From: Caballeronia pedi
Lineage (GTDB): Bacteria > Pseudomonadota > Gammaproteobacteria > Burkholderiales > Burkholderiaceae
Direction: 5' to 3'
Length of the DNA stretch: 55,476 bases
Assembly: GCF_001544915.2 (NCBI RefSeq)
Contig: NZ_FCOE02000047.1
Location: forward strand, 1 to 55,476
Shown here: positions 16,794 to 26,040 of the stretch, in pieces
How the letters are laid out: every line of letters begins with the position of its first letter
How positions within the stretch are numbered: the stretch's first letter is position 1
Position numbers and translations under genes: made by a program
Notes under the pieces: generated by a model
The model's database searches: none
Seen by the model: the letters and a program-made list of their open reading frames with translations, nothing else
Told to the model about the DNA's origin: nothing

Positions 16794-18515
16794 TCAGAAC
16801 CGCTCCCAGTCGCCGCTCACGTCGGCGGTAACGGTTGTGGCGGTCTTCGCGACCGCAACAGGCGCTGCCTTGGCGGATCGTTTAGTGATCGATGGCTCGA
16901 GGCGTCTGGGCGCTGGACGTGGCGATACCGTCACCTTGGAACCAGTGATACCCGGCGCGGGGCGGATGGCTGAGTCTGCATCGTTGCTCAGACGGAACGT
17001 CGCGACCGAGGTACGCAACGCGTTAGCCTGATCCTCCAGCGACTGCGCGGCCGCAGCAGCTTCTTCAACGAGTGCGGCGTTCTGTTGAGTCACTTCGTCC
17101 ATCTGCGTGACAGCACGTCCTACCTGCTCGATGCCGGTACTTTGCTCTTCGGACGCCGCCGCGATTTCGCCCATGATGTCGGTGACGCGCTGAACCGCCC
17201 CGATAATGTCCGTCATCGTCTGGCCCGCATGATCGACCAGCGCCGAGCCCGCTTTCACGCGCTCGACTGATGCTTCGATCAACTCCTTGATTTCCTTGGC
17301 CGCCGCCGACGAGCGCTGCGCGAGCGTGCGAACTTCACCTGCCACGACGGCAAATCCCCGCCCCTCTTCTCCTGCGCGGGCGGCTTCGACCGCAGCATTG
17401 AGCGCGAGGATGTTGGTCTGGAAAGCAATACCTTCGATGATCGAGATGATGTCCGCGATCTTCGTCGAACTCTGATTAATCTGTCCCATCGTGGTCACGA
17501 CGTCAGATACAACATGGCTGCCTTTGTTCGCGATCTCCGAAGCATTGGCCGCCAGGGAGCTGGCTTGACGAGCATTTTCCGCATTCTGCTTCACCGTGCT
17601 GGTCAGTTCCTCCATGCTTGACGCGGTTTCCTGCAACGCGGCAGCCTGCTCTTCGGTGCGCGAGGACAGATCAACGTTGCCGGCGGCGATCTGCTTGCTC
17701 GCGGAGGCGATCGACTCGCTGCCCGAGCGCACGTTGCGCACCGTCTCCGCGAGCTTAGACTGCATCTGGGCCAGCCCGCTCAGCAACTGACCCATTTCAT
17801 CCTTCGACTTGATCTCCACGTTACGGCGCAGATCGCCTGCGGCGATCGCATCGAATTGCGCAAGCGCCGCGTCGATCGGCCCGCCAATCTTTCGACGAAG
17901 AGACAGCCAAGACAGCACGGCGACCACGAGTCCAACGCCGATCGAGCCAAAGCTCAGGATGCGAAAGCGCGAGAGCACTGCCTGCCCATCCTCATACGCA
18001 GCTTTTGACGTCTCGAACTGCATTTTGTCCAGATCGGTACCCAACTTAGCAAGCTCGTTGTATTTGACTTGCATCGCGTTCGCATCGCTGATCAGCTTGT
18101 CGCGTTCGTTCGCCCGCACATGTGCATAGCCTTCATCCAGCAGCTTCTGCATCGCAAGTCGCTTCTCGTTGAAGGCCTCGGCAGTCTGTTTTTCGTTCGC
18201 ATCCTGCGGCAAGGCCGAGTACCTCGCCCACGCTTCGTCCGACATTCTGCGCATCAAGGCGCCACGGGTGATCGGCTCCTCGGCCGCAGGTGTGCCGACG
18301 TTCAGTGCGGCGCGATCAAAACTCAGCCGCTCCCGCGCAACGAACATCTCGGCTTTCGCGACTGAAACGGCGGCCGGCAACTGGTCGCTGTACAGTCCTC
18401 GCGTGATTTCGCCAGATCGGCTCATACCAATCGAGCCTACCGTGCCAATCGCGATCAGCAAAACGCCCAGCAACGCCATGACCGCACCGATCCTGCCCTT
18501 TATCGTCCCAAGCAT
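16794..18515 (-). CDS. Methyl-accepting chemotaxis protein with CheR/CheB tether
   Basis: A 573-residue chemoreceptor. Helix 1 is at about residues 12-32, followed by a Tar-type four-helix periplasmic domain, helix 2 near 195 (ILSFGSIGVGLVVAVLSWLS), HAMP (RKIGGPIDAALAQFDAIAAGD), and a signalling coiled coil containing GIAFQTNILALNAAVEAARA and EEGRGFAVVAGEVR. After a basic, Ala-Pro-rich linker it ends in DWERF. This matches the xWxxF pentapeptide that tethers CheR and CheB in high-abundance receptors such as Tsr and Tar (NWETF). The other receptor in this window lacks it. Ligand unknown. Confidence 0.93.
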   Translation of the reverse strand: MLGTIKGRIGAVMALLGVLLIAIGTVGSIGMSRSGEITRGLYSDQLPAAVSVAKAEMFVARERLSFDRAALNVGTPAAEEPITRGALMRRMSDEAWARYSALPQDANEKQTAEAFNEKRLAMQKLLDEGYAHVRANERDKLISDANAMQVKYNELAKLGTDLDKMQFETSKAAYEDGQAVLSRFRILSFGSIGVGLVVAVLSWLSLRRKIGGPIDAALAQFDAIAAGDLRRNVEIKSKDEMGQLLSGLAQMQSKLAETVRNVRSGSESIASASKQIAAGNVDLSSRTEEQAAALQETASSMEELTSTVKQNAENARQASSLAANASEIANKGSHVVSDVVTTMGQINQSSTKIADIISIIEGIAFQTNILALNAAVEAARAGEEGRGFAVVAGEVRTLAQRSSAAAKEIKELIEASVERVKAGSALVDHAGQTMTDIIGAVQRVTDIMGEIAAASEEQSTGIEQVGRAVTQMDEVTQQNAALVEEAAAAAQSLEDQANALRTSVATFRLSNDADSAIRPAPGITGSKVTVSPRPAPRRLEPSITKRSAKAAPVAVAKTATTVTADVSGDWERF

Positions 18516-19127
18516 AATGTCTTTCCACTGCCCGCATCAGCATCCCGGTGATGCGAAGTCGGCGACGATGCGGTTCCGCCTTCGCGGGAAGGGCACGGTT
18601 GCGCCCTACCTGATCGTTTAACGACAGGAAAATGGAAGGCTTTATGGGCGCTGAGAACACGGTCGATCCGCCGACGTCCCCGGACATCGCGGTTTTGATT
18701 GCCAGCGGGCGGACTTTGCTTGACTTCGCGATGTGGTCAACAGGCTCGGAGGTAAGTCATTGCTTCATTGGCAATGCTCGCCCACGCAGCTTGAATCATC
18801 GTTGATGGACTGCCCCTGTCTCAATGCGATCCTGCGCATGGCAGGCGGCACTTGACACTCGACTAATGTCGGCGGAGTCAATGCGTCAGCGAAACGGGTG
18901 ATGTTGCGAAATCTTTTACTCAGCCATCGCTCAGCCTGACAACTCGCGAGTGTGTGCAGCCTTTTGCTCGTACGAACTGTCGAGCGCTGTCCGGATCGTC
19001 GAGCGCGTGTTGTTCGTAGTCCAATCGAGCAAGAGATCAAAGTACTCAGGCTCATCGCCGCGAGCATCATCGCGTCGCCAATTGGGGCAAAATCTGGTGG
19101 CCACCGAGTCGCGTCCTACAAATACTA
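18516..19127. other. Gap between chemoreceptor and IS630 element
   Basis: About 610 bp. A minus-strand stretch around 18950-19110 reads plausibly coding (EPEYFDLLLDWTTNNTR), but it is interrupted by stops and I cannot name a family. The IS lies immediately beside it. Confidence 0.3.
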
Positions 19128-19149
19128 GTGCAACATCCCGTAAATGCCT

Positions 19150-19449
19150 TTAATAATTATCGGGCTGCAAATAAGGCTGTAGGAGCGTGACGACGACCTC
19201 GGCCATCTCGTCGAGTGAGCCTGTGCCCGGCAGCGGTTCCCATCGGCCGGTGTGGCTGCGAAAGGCGGCACTATAACGATTACGGGCGAGCTCGGTAAGG
19301 CGCGCTACAACGGTCGGTTCCTCATCATCAAGGCGTTTGATCAGCAGGTGCCGCCCGTAGGCTTGTGTGACGATCTGCTCATGGCCGAGCAAGCCGCGCA
19401 GTTTACGCTGAAGTTCAGTCGCGTAAGGTTTGGGGGGTATGGCTGGCAT
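19150..19449 (-). CDS. Small passenger ORF inside the IS630 element
   Basis: A 99-residue protein (MPAIPPKPYATELQRKLRGL), 13 bp downstream of the transposase stop with a GAGAGACAGAC ribosome binding site. It ends next to the left inverted repeat. No family recognised: it is charged, partly helical, and has no DDE or helix-turn-helix motif that I can see. IS630 elements usually carry only the transposase, so this is an accessory gene of unknown role. Confidence 0.55.
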   Translation of the reverse strand: MPAIPPKPYATELQRKLRGLLGHEQIVTQAYGRHLLIKRLDDEEPTVVARLTELARNRYSAAFRSHTGRWEPLPGTGSLDEMAEVVVTLLQPYLQPDNY

Positions 19450-19462
19450 GTCTGTCTCTCGA

Positions 19463-20545
19463 TTACGATGCGCCCATTTGCAACGGATAGCCCCGGAAAG
19501 TCCATTTGAAGGGGCGTGCTGCCTGATTATGCTCGTGCAAAAACTGCTCGGTGCGCTCGCGCAGATGTGCCGTGCTGGTATGGCTGGCATGGCGTAGCAC
19601 CCGACGCGTATAGCGGGCAAACCAGAGTTCGATCTGATTGACCCAGCTCGCGTGCAGCGGGGTGAAGTGGAAGTGAAACCGCTGATCATGCCGCTCGTTG
19701 AACGCCTGCCAAACGGCCTGAGCGCGATGCGTATTGAGATTGTCCCAAATCACGTGCACCTGTTTGCCCGGGTGCGCAGTCGCCACGCGCTCCATGAAGG
19801 CGACCAGGTCGTCCTGGGTGCGCCGCTCGCGGCAGTCTGCCAGCACCTCTCCGGTATGCACGTCCAGTGCAGCGATCAGCGCCTGGGTGCCGTGGCGGAT
19901 ATATTCAAACTCCCGACGACGCAGCCGTCCCGGTGCCGGCGGGCGACCCGGGTGCTTGCGGTCGATGGCTTGAATGCCTGTCTTCTCGTCGATGCTGAGC
20001 ACTACCGCGTTTTTGGGCGCCTTGCGGTACAGTTTGCAAATCTCATTGACCTTCTCGCGAAAGGCCAGGTCGGGACTGTGTAGCCATTGCTGGACCCGGT
20101 GCGGTCGAACGTCGCCAGCTTGCAGAATGCGCTGCACATGACTGCGGCTGATCTGTTCGACGATGCCGCGCTCGATTGCCCGCGCCACAATTTCGTCAAG
20201 CGTCGGCGTGACCCGCCCCTCCGGTTCCTGCGCTTCGCATGCCAACGCAATCAACTGCAGTCGCGTTTCTTGCGTGATGCGTGGCGGACGGCCGCTACGT
20301 TCACCCTCGCGCAGGCCCTGCGCACCGTGCTGTGCGATGCGCTTGCGCCACGCGCAGACCGTCTGCACCGATACGCGCAGTTCTCGAGCAATCACCGTAT
20401 TCGGGTGTCCTTCGTGCGCCCACAGCGCGATGCGTGCCCGCATCACATCTCTCTGAGTCGCGGTCTTCCGCTCGATCAGCGACAGGAGTTCCTCTCGTTC
20501 TTTCTTCGCCAACTTCACTGGCGTTGCATGACGACCTTGGCTCAT
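19463..20545 (-). CDS. IS630-family transposase
   Basis: A 360-residue DDE transposase. The N-terminal helix-turn-helix region contains NTVIARELRVSVQTVCAWRK and is followed by a basic GRPPRI hinge. The catalytic triad is recognisable as SIDEKTGIQ (first Asp), VIWDNLNTHRA (second Asp) and WVNQIELWFA (Glu). The frame is open to 20731, but MSQGRHATP at 20545 is inside the IS and is the sensible start. The frame is intact, so the protein is probably active. Confidence 0.92.
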   Translation of the reverse strand: MSQGRHATPVKLAKKEREELLSLIERKTATQRDVMRARIALWAHEGHPNTVIARELRVSVQTVCAWRKRIAQHGAQGLREGERSGRPPRITQETRLQLIALACEAQEPEGRVTPTLDEIVARAIERGIVEQISRSHVQRILQAGDVRPHRVQQWLHSPDLAFREKVNEICKLYRKAPKNAVVLSIDEKTGIQAIDRKHPGRPPAPGRLRRREFEYIRHGTQALIAALDVHTGEVLADCRERRTQDDLVAFMERVATAHPGKQVHVIWDNLNTHRAQAVWQAFNERHDQRFHFHFTPLHASWVNQIELWFARYTRRVLRHASHTSTAHLRERTEQFLHEHNQAARPFKWTFRGYPLQMGAS

Positions 20546-20733
20546 CCCGAAATGATAGCAAGGACAATTATTTATCAAGATAGTTACGGGATGTTGTACT
20601 AGCCTATCAGCCTCGAAGCACTTCATAGCGTTGCGAACCATCGCGTCGCGTAGTTGGTCATGCTGTCGACGGCGCATGATCGCCGAGACGGCGGGTTCTG
20701 CAATGGCGTCTCGCGCGATCGCGAACGACAAGA

Positions 20734-21099
20734 ATGGCTGACAACAATCATACGCTCGACCCCGTCGACGCGCTCAAAACCAAACGGGCCGGCAGTACCT
20801 ACGACTTTCCGACGAGCGCAAGGATGACTTCGGGCCAAGACGGCAAGCCATCCGCGAAGAGCAACGACCGTCGTTTTCGTGAAGCGTCTCAGTCGTGCGA
20901 TGCTAGCAATAGCGATTCGTCGTCGATCGATTGGCGTGCGAGCGCGAAGGCCAGGTTCGCTGACGTGCAGGATGCCATGGTCCAACAGTATCGGGTTGCG
21001 GCCGACACCACCGACGATTTCGTGCACGAGAATCCGTGGAAGGCCATCACGATAGCCGCGCTGGCGCGCGTGGTCGTAGGCATGCTCGCCTCGCGTTGA
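20734..21099 (+). CDS. DUF883 (ElaB/YqjD-type) membrane-anchored protein
   Basis: A 121-residue protein with a disordered N-terminal half and the DUF883 C-terminal signature: DDFVHENPWKAITIAA followed by a short hydrophobic helix ending VVVGMLASR. Relatives (E. coli YqjD, ElaB) are inner-membrane proteins that bind ribosomes in stationary phase. One oddity is Arg in ALARVVVG, where family members have Gly or Ala inside the membrane helix. It stands alone between the IS and the DUF2252 gene. Confidence 0.75.
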   Translation: MADNNHTLDPVDALKTKRAGSTYDFPTSARMTSGQDGKPSAKSNDRRFREASQSCDASNSDSSSIDWRASAKARFADVQDAMVQQYRVAADTTDDFVHENPWKAITIAALARVVVGMLASR

Positions 21100-21378
21100 A
21101 CTGCCGATCCGTCAGATCGCGCGTGGCATGCGCCGCCGATCAGCTTCGATTCCACGCGAGAAGAGCATCAACGTCCCTGCTACGGGGGAACTGATCCCCC
21201 TCCCCTATTGGCTTCGAGAAGAAGCGGACAGCCCCGATGGTCGCTCCGGCGATTTCTGGACCCGTGCGGACCGAACGAAGATCGCGCGCCCGATGTAAAA
21301 CCGGTCATCAAGTCAGACACGTCGCCGGGCACGCAAAGCGAGCGCGAGCGCAACGAGTCGCCGGATTAAATCGTACGG

Positions 21379-22590
21379 TCAAGTTCCGGTCGCGTAACGC
21401 CGACAATGCTCAAGGTACCCCGCTTCATGGTTGCTCACCAATTGGACGATGCTGTTCCAAAGCCATAGCGGCGCGTCGATGGTCTTCGATCGCTTGCGAC
21501 CGAGTTCCGTTCGCCACTCTCGCTTCGTTGCGTCATCCATTTGCCGTGCGTGCGCCTTGCCCACGACCGCGGCGAGATAATGCGCGACGTGCATCGCATC
21601 ATCGTTGCCGAGTTGCTCGATCTCAAGCTTCATGTCCTGCGGCAACAGCTCGCGGATAACCACTCCGCGATCGAGTAGGCGTGCTGCACGCATACGTTCA
21701 CCGAGATACGGCGACAAGTTTCGAGCACCTTCGAGGACGCGCAGTGCGTTGTCGCGCGGCATCGCCCCGTCCTCATAACGGGGCGCCGCGGCCTTCACGC
21801 CTTCCTTGATGTCCATCAGACACAGATCATCGCCGTCAACGACGCCACCGTCGACATCGAGCAGGACCGCATAACGCAGACGGCCAAGCGAGCTGCAACC
21901 CTTCACCCAGTACGCCGCGTCCAGCACGACGGTCTCGCCCGAATCTTTGCGGCCCTTCAGGCTGTTCGACAGACTCGCAATGCCCTCATCAGCGAAGAGC
22001 GCTTCGATCGCCTTTCGCTCGTCTCTGGCAAGAGGCCAGAAGCGTTTTCCCAAGGGAATGGTCGGATGCAGATCCTCGATGCGTTCACGCGCGAGATGCT
22101 GCCACGATCGACGCACGGCCTCCTTCATCGTCACATGAACAGGTTCGGGACGCTTGCTGTCGATGACCACATCTGCGAAGGCGGTTTCATATCCGGCGGC
22201 CAACGCCTCGATCATCCGCACGACGTTCAGGCCAGACAATGACGAGCCGCGCGCAGCCGTTGCAAGCGACAAACCCAGACGAACGACGTCATGCACCGGG
22301 TTGCCGATCACCGTCTGATCGAGGTCGCGAATCTGGATCTCCACTTTGCCTTTCGCATTGGCGATCGGACCGAGATTGCCCGTGTGGCAGTCGCCGCAAA
22401 TCCAGATCGCCGGGCCGTGAGGCAACGAATCTCCGTTCGCCTCGATCACCCACTCATAGAACCGTTCCGTATTGCCTCTGACGTACGCGTGCGGCGAGCG
22501 CGCCATCTTGCAACGGCGCAGTTCGGTCAGAAGCGCCTGGCGGTCATCAGGCGCGGGCATCCCCTTATTTGTTTTGCTGTTCTTGCTCAT
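21379..22590 (-). CDS. DUF2252 family protein, copy 1
   Basis: A 403-residue DUF2252 protein. Family motifs are RCKMARSPHAYVRGNTERFY near the start, the metal- or phosphotransfer-like core IWICGDCHTGNLGP, IQIRDLDQTVIGNPVHDVVR, and the late segment VVGKAHARQMDD. The fold resembles aminoglycoside/kinase-like enzymes, but function is unknown. It is nearly identical to the gene at 37755-38966 and of exactly the same length, which fixes the start. The homology extends on both sides (about 21120-22665 against 37500-39025), showing a segmental duplication. About 170 bp upstream lies a truncated oxidoreductase gene. Confidence 0.85.
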   Translation of the reverse strand: MSKNSKTNKGMPAPDDRQALLTELRRCKMARSPHAYVRGNTERFYEWVIEANGDSLPHGPAIWICGDCHTGNLGPIANAKGKVEIQIRDLDQTVIGNPVHDVVRLGLSLATAARGSSLSGLNVVRMIEALAAGYETAFADVVIDSKRPEPVHVTMKEAVRRSWQHLARERIEDLHPTIPLGKRFWPLARDERKAIEALFADEGIASLSNSLKGRKDSGETVVLDAAYWVKGCSSLGRLRYAVLLDVDGGVVDGDDLCLMDIKEGVKAAAPRYEDGAMPRDNALRVLEGARNLSPYLGERMRAARLLDRGVVIRELLPQDMKLEIEQLGNDDAMHVAHYLAAVVGKAHARQMDDATKREWRTELGRKRSKTIDAPLWLWNSIVQLVSNHEAGYLEHCRRYATGT

Positions 22591-22653
22591 ATCCGATTGC
22601 CGTGGGTGGTCGGACGACCACAGCAGGACCCGTGCCGTCGTCTTCCAAACGCC

Positions 22654-22761
22654 TTACGCGGCCGGCGAGTTGCGCAACAATTCAGGCTGCCGGAGCGTGT
22701 CTCGAGCACGGTCGGCGATACTCGCCAGGTTCGCCCCAATCCGTTCCAGTTCGAACGACCG
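22654..22761 (-). pseudogene. Unidentified 3' gene tail
   Basis: A 35-codon minus-strand tail ending in TAA at 22654-22656 and containing RSFELERIGANLASIADRAR reads like the amphipathic end of a real protein. It is cut exactly where the Gfo/Idh fragment begins. I cannot name its family. Confidence 0.25.
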
Positions 22762-23391
22762 TTGGGCAGCACCACGTAGTTCATCGCCGGGAATTCGCAA
22801 AATGTCGGCGACCCGTCGCAGTGGCGCCTGAAGCGCGCGCTCGCGGGCGGCGGCGCGATGCCCGACATCGGACTCTACTGTCTCAATGCGGTGCGCTTTC
22901 TGTCGGGGGAAGAGCCGCAGGACGTCATCGCGACGGTTCATCGGCCGGAAGACGATCCGCGCTTCGGCGAAGTGACGGCCTCAGTGCAGTTCATTCTGCG
23001 CTTTCCGAGCGGCCTCACCCCGACATGCATGGCGAGCTACGCGAGTCACGAGTCGCGCTTCTTCACACTCCACGGCGCTCGGGGCTGGGCGGAGATGGAT
23101 CCGGCGTTCGGCTACAATGGACTGCGATTGCGGCACGGCATGCTGATAGACGGCAAGAGCGCGACGACCGAGGTGCAGATCGATCCGCAGCATCAGTTCG
23201 CGCGCGAGATCGATCACATGTCGGTCTGCGTGAAAGACGACATTGTGCCACATACGTCCGGGGAGGAAGGCGTGCAGGATCAGCGCATCATCGACGCAAT
23301 CTTCGAATCGGCGCGCACCGGACGGCCCGTCAAACTTGCGCAGCCGGGCGCGCCAACGCGTGGCCCAGACCCGCAGGAAGAGAACTTCTAA
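22762..23391 (+). pseudogene. Gfo/Idh-family oxidoreductase, 3' half only
   Basis: Matches residues from about 229 to the end of the full-length protein at 41904-43217: FIAGNSQNV, DPSQWRLKRALAGGGAMPDI, SGLTPTCMASYASHESRFF and the end APTRGPDPQEENF. The NAD-binding half is missing, and an in-frame TAG lies at 22777-22779 near the junction. What remains includes the DIGLYC catalytic region but could start only at the ATG at 22858. The left junction abuts unrelated sequence next to the DUF2252 promoter. This looks like a deletion derivative of the second locus. Confidence 0.85.
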
Positions 23392-23408
23392 TAATGCGCC
23401 ACGTGTGT

Positions 23409-23430
23409 CGAGCGTCCTTCGGGACGCTCG
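23409..23430 (+). terminator. Hairpin with 9-bp stem and TTCG loop
   Basis: CGAGCGTCC-TTCG-GGACGCTCG is a perfect stem closed by a UUCG tetraloop, 17 bp after the oxidoreductase fragment's stop. There is no T-tract, so termination strength is uncertain. Confidence 0.5.
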
Positions 23431-23794
23431 CGTCTGTGGCGTGACCTCTCGTTTATGTTTTTAGGTCGCTTCGTCGGCAAAGTGCTAAGCGACGGGGGGC
23501 TCGCAAACCGATGATCGTAGAGGCGTTCCTTGCAGCAGTAGTTTCCATTGATTGGCTTTGGACAGCCTCACGCGAACGTTTCTGATGGTCATTATCTCCG
23601 CGGGTGGAGAAATGTCCCATCACCACTTGGAGTCGAGTAGTGAATCCACTGGCTTTGCCAGCAGCTTCGCTCCTGGCTGCGAAAGTTGACCGCGCAGCTT
23701 GACCGTTTGCCAAGAAGACCCATACAAACTTCCGCGCATGTACTAGAGGCGTGAAAGGCTTTCACTTGGATGTCGTTACGAGAAGACGACATGA
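23431..23794. other. Gap before GNAT fragment
   Basis: About 360 bp without a recognisable gene or repeat. Confidence 0.3.
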
Positions 23795-24166
23795 TCAGTC
23801 ACAGCGCCTTACCTCGGGCTGCTGGGCTAGTTGGCGGTAGCCTAGCGCCGCACCATCTGCTTCGACACGTGCCAATAATGCGTCGCCGATGCCAGCACCC
23901 AAGGCCCGGCTGTAAAGATACTTCAACTCGGCAGCACCGTAATCCAGTCGAAGAAGTGCAACGCAGCCGACGGCGAAGCCCCCCAAGGTTCGGACGACGA
24001 GAAAAGTGCTTCTCGGCGAACGAACCTCTTCGTGAAAGACGCCGCTTCGTCCGGCGTCGCCATAGAAGAGTGCCGAGCAGGCGTCCATCTCGTCAAGAAA
24101 GGCCTGTGCGTGTGCGGATTCAGGATCCTCTTTCCGGATGAAAACAAGCTCCTTCGTTTCGATCAT
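23795..24166 (-). CDS. GNAT N-acetyltransferase, C-terminally short
   Basis: A 123-residue acetyltransferase of the GNAT fold. AVGCVALLRLDYGAAELKYLYS forms the beta4/alpha3 core, and LGAGIGDALL corresponds to the acetyl-CoA loop (usually R/QxxGxG/A; here GAGIGDALL, with the first basic residue unclear). Family members run about 150-160 residues. Here the sequence goes off after GYRQLA and ends early, so the last strand is missing and activity is doubtful. An AT-rich promoter-like region lies upstream at 24420-24470. Confidence 0.6.
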   Translation of the reverse strand: MIETKELVFIRKEDPESAHAQAFLDEMDACSALFYGDAGRSGVFHEEVRSPRSTFLVVRTLGGFAVGCVALLRLDYGAAELKYLYSRALGAGIGDALLARVEADGAALGYRQLAQQPEVRRCD

Positions 24167-24730
24167 GGCGGCTCCCGGGCCTTGAAGCAAATGTAAGGCC
24201 AAAATCTTCCGTGTGTCGCTCGGACGCGCAAACGGCGTTGGAGCGCGCGCTTCTGCGCGAGAAACACCTCGAGACGACTCGTACAGGGAAACTTGAGGCC
24301 GCGCGCGCCTCGCACACCGGGCCCTAGCCGGACGGCGTTCTATGCGGCATGAACATAAAGCCCGGGCCGCCGCGCGCTCAGTCAAATTGCAACCGGGCGA
24401 TCTCCAATGAAACGCCACCCAAAAATATTCGCTATTAAATGGCGGTTTTGATAAATTAAAGCAAAATACGCGGCGCATCGGTCAAGACGCCGGTAGCCTT
24501 TTTCCGCATAAACAGCGCGGCTGCGCGACATGCCCCCCGGGTGTTTGGTACCGACGTCTATGTCTCGCGATACGGGAATGGGCGAGCCCAGCTTTCAATC
24601 GGCAGCATAAAGCCAGCGGACCGCTACGAGCTTGGCGCCCATTTTCTGCCGGCCGATCAAGTTTGCCGTACAGTCTTCCTAAACTCGACTTCAACAACTC
24701 CGCTTTTGATGCTTTTTTTATTGGCACACG
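24167..24730. promoter_or_regulatory. Intergenic region with AT-rich patch
   Basis: About 560 bp between divergent GNAT and response-regulator genes. Positions 24420-24470 are strikingly AT-rich for this window, with TTTAAT and TTTATC-like elements on the minus strand, and are a likely promoter. No gene seen. Confidence 0.35.
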
Positions 24731-25081
24731 ATGACCACTGTTCTTTTTGTCGATGATCATCAAGATGCGGCCGACTCACTTTCCGCAATCGCTACAGCGC
24801 TCGGGCATCACTCCGCGGTCGCCTATGACGGCGCAAGCGCCGTCAGGCTCGCCGCAGAAACCGCCTTTGATCTCATCTTTCTCGACGTCTCGCTTCCAGA
24901 TGAAGATGGCAGAGACACTTGCGAGCGCATTCGTGTCGGTGCATCGCAAAATGCCACGGTCATCGCACTAACGGGTTACGCTGAGATTAGAGGCACCCAA
25001 GAAATGCAGAAGTTCGATGACTGTTTCATTAAGCCGTTGGATATTGATGAACTGGAATCCCTCTTGAACGGCCGCGGCTAA
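24731..25081 (+). CDS. Receiver-only response regulator
   Basis: A 116-residue single receiver domain. Acidic pocket D8/D9, phospho-acceptor D52 (FLDVSLPDEDG), T81 in ALTGYA and K101 in FIKPLD are all present, so it should be phosphorylated. There is no output domain, as in CheY- or Spo0F-like shuttle proteins. No histidine kinase is adjacent. Two decayed paralogue-like receivers occur at 40769 and 54473. Confidence 0.85.
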   Translation: MTTVLFVDDHQDAADSLSAIATALGHHSAVAYDGASAVRLAAETAFDLIFLDVSLPDEDGRDTCERIRVGASQNATVIALTGYAEIRGTQEMQKFDDCFIKPLDIDELESLLNGRG

Positions 25082-25149
25082 GAGCCTCGGCGCGTCCTGC
25101 GCAACCCTTCCTCACATCTTGTCCCGAACCCGACACCGACTGTCATTCG

Positions 25150-25590
25150 TCAGGTTTGAGTTGCAGTCGCCTCCGCCAACGATGGTTTCGCGTCATTGCA
25201 TTTACCTCCTGACAGCAATGCGCTCCCTGACGCGAACGCACCGACAATGTCGTCTCGCCCGGACTCGATCCGACGGCTAAACACGTCGAGCACCACCGCG
25301 AGACAGAGGAACCTTTCGGCGGTCGGCACGTCGGCAGTTGAACTGTCGTTGCACAAGGTCCCGCACGGGCCGAGCGTCAAGCTGCCGCCGCGTGGGCGAG
25401 CTCCAGCGCCGTCGGCGGATGCCACGCAGGCCGGCCAGACGCATCGGCGGGCGACGCGTTTGCGTCCAACGTGCATGTCTTGCTCGATGAATTCGACATA
25501 ACTGCGAGGCATCCCATACGTCTCGCGGGAGCCAGCGTGAATCGCCCGGATGCGCGCAAGTACATCGGCATCACTGCAGGCATGTATCGA
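25150..25590 (-). pseudogene. IS3-family transposase (OrfB) fragment
   Basis: The minus strand carries RIRAIHAGSRETYGMPRSYV, MHVGRKRVAR and, later, VPTAERFLCLAVVLDVFSRR, which are IS3 OrfB signatures (the last covers the DDE core approach). Segments between them are deleted or shifted, and no inverted repeats are seen. It is fused in frame to the oxidoreductase relic upstream. Confidence 0.7.
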
Positions 25591-26040
25591 CGGGGCCACG
25601 GCGAAGCGTTCGTCTTCCGACGTGCTCCACGCCCACGCGGACATTTTCGACGGGTCTTCTCCCGTCACGAAGCGCGCGAAGTGCAGACAGTGTGCCGATG
25701 GTCCGGCAGAGATCCGCCGCGTGCGAGACTGTTGTCGTGCCGCCATTGAGGTGTTGCGTCCTGCACCTGACCGTTGTTCGCCGTGATGATCTTGAGCGCG
25801 CCGGACTCGCCCGGCCGGACAATCCGCGCGGCGTCGGATTGTGCGGCGCACATCCGACGCGATGCGCGACCATTGGCGAAACGTTGGCATCGGCGCAGGC
25901 GCGGATCATCTCCTCCGCCTCGGCTGGCGAGATGCCGAGAGGCTTCTCGCAGAGCACGTGCTTGCCGCTTCGCGCGACGGGACAAACCCAATCGCGGTGC
26001 AGACCGTCCGGAGTCGCAATGGGGACCGGCATGGCTCACA
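25591..26040 (-). pseudogene. Gfo/Idh oxidoreductase relic
   Basis: Pieces of a second, different Gfo/Idh-family gene: IATPDGLHRDWV, SGKHVLCEKPLGISPAEAEE (the EKP catalytic region), ITANNGQVQDATPQW in another frame, and FVTGEDPSKMSAWAWST. At least two frameshifts occur, and the start and end are missing. The 3' side runs into an IS3 fragment, suggesting insertion followed by decay. Confidence 0.7.

Larger units (their letters stand above)
19128..20599 (-). mobile_element. IS630-family insertion sequence, complete
   Basis: A 1472-bp element. Terminal inverted repeats are GTGCAACATCCCGTAA at 19128-19143 and, complemented, GTACAACATCCCGTAA at 20584-20599 (one mismatch). Both ends are flanked by TA (19126-19127 and 20600-20601), the hallmark target duplication of IS630/Tc1 elements. 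It carries a transposase and a second small ORF. The interior is undamaged, so recent arrival is likely. Confidence 0.88.
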
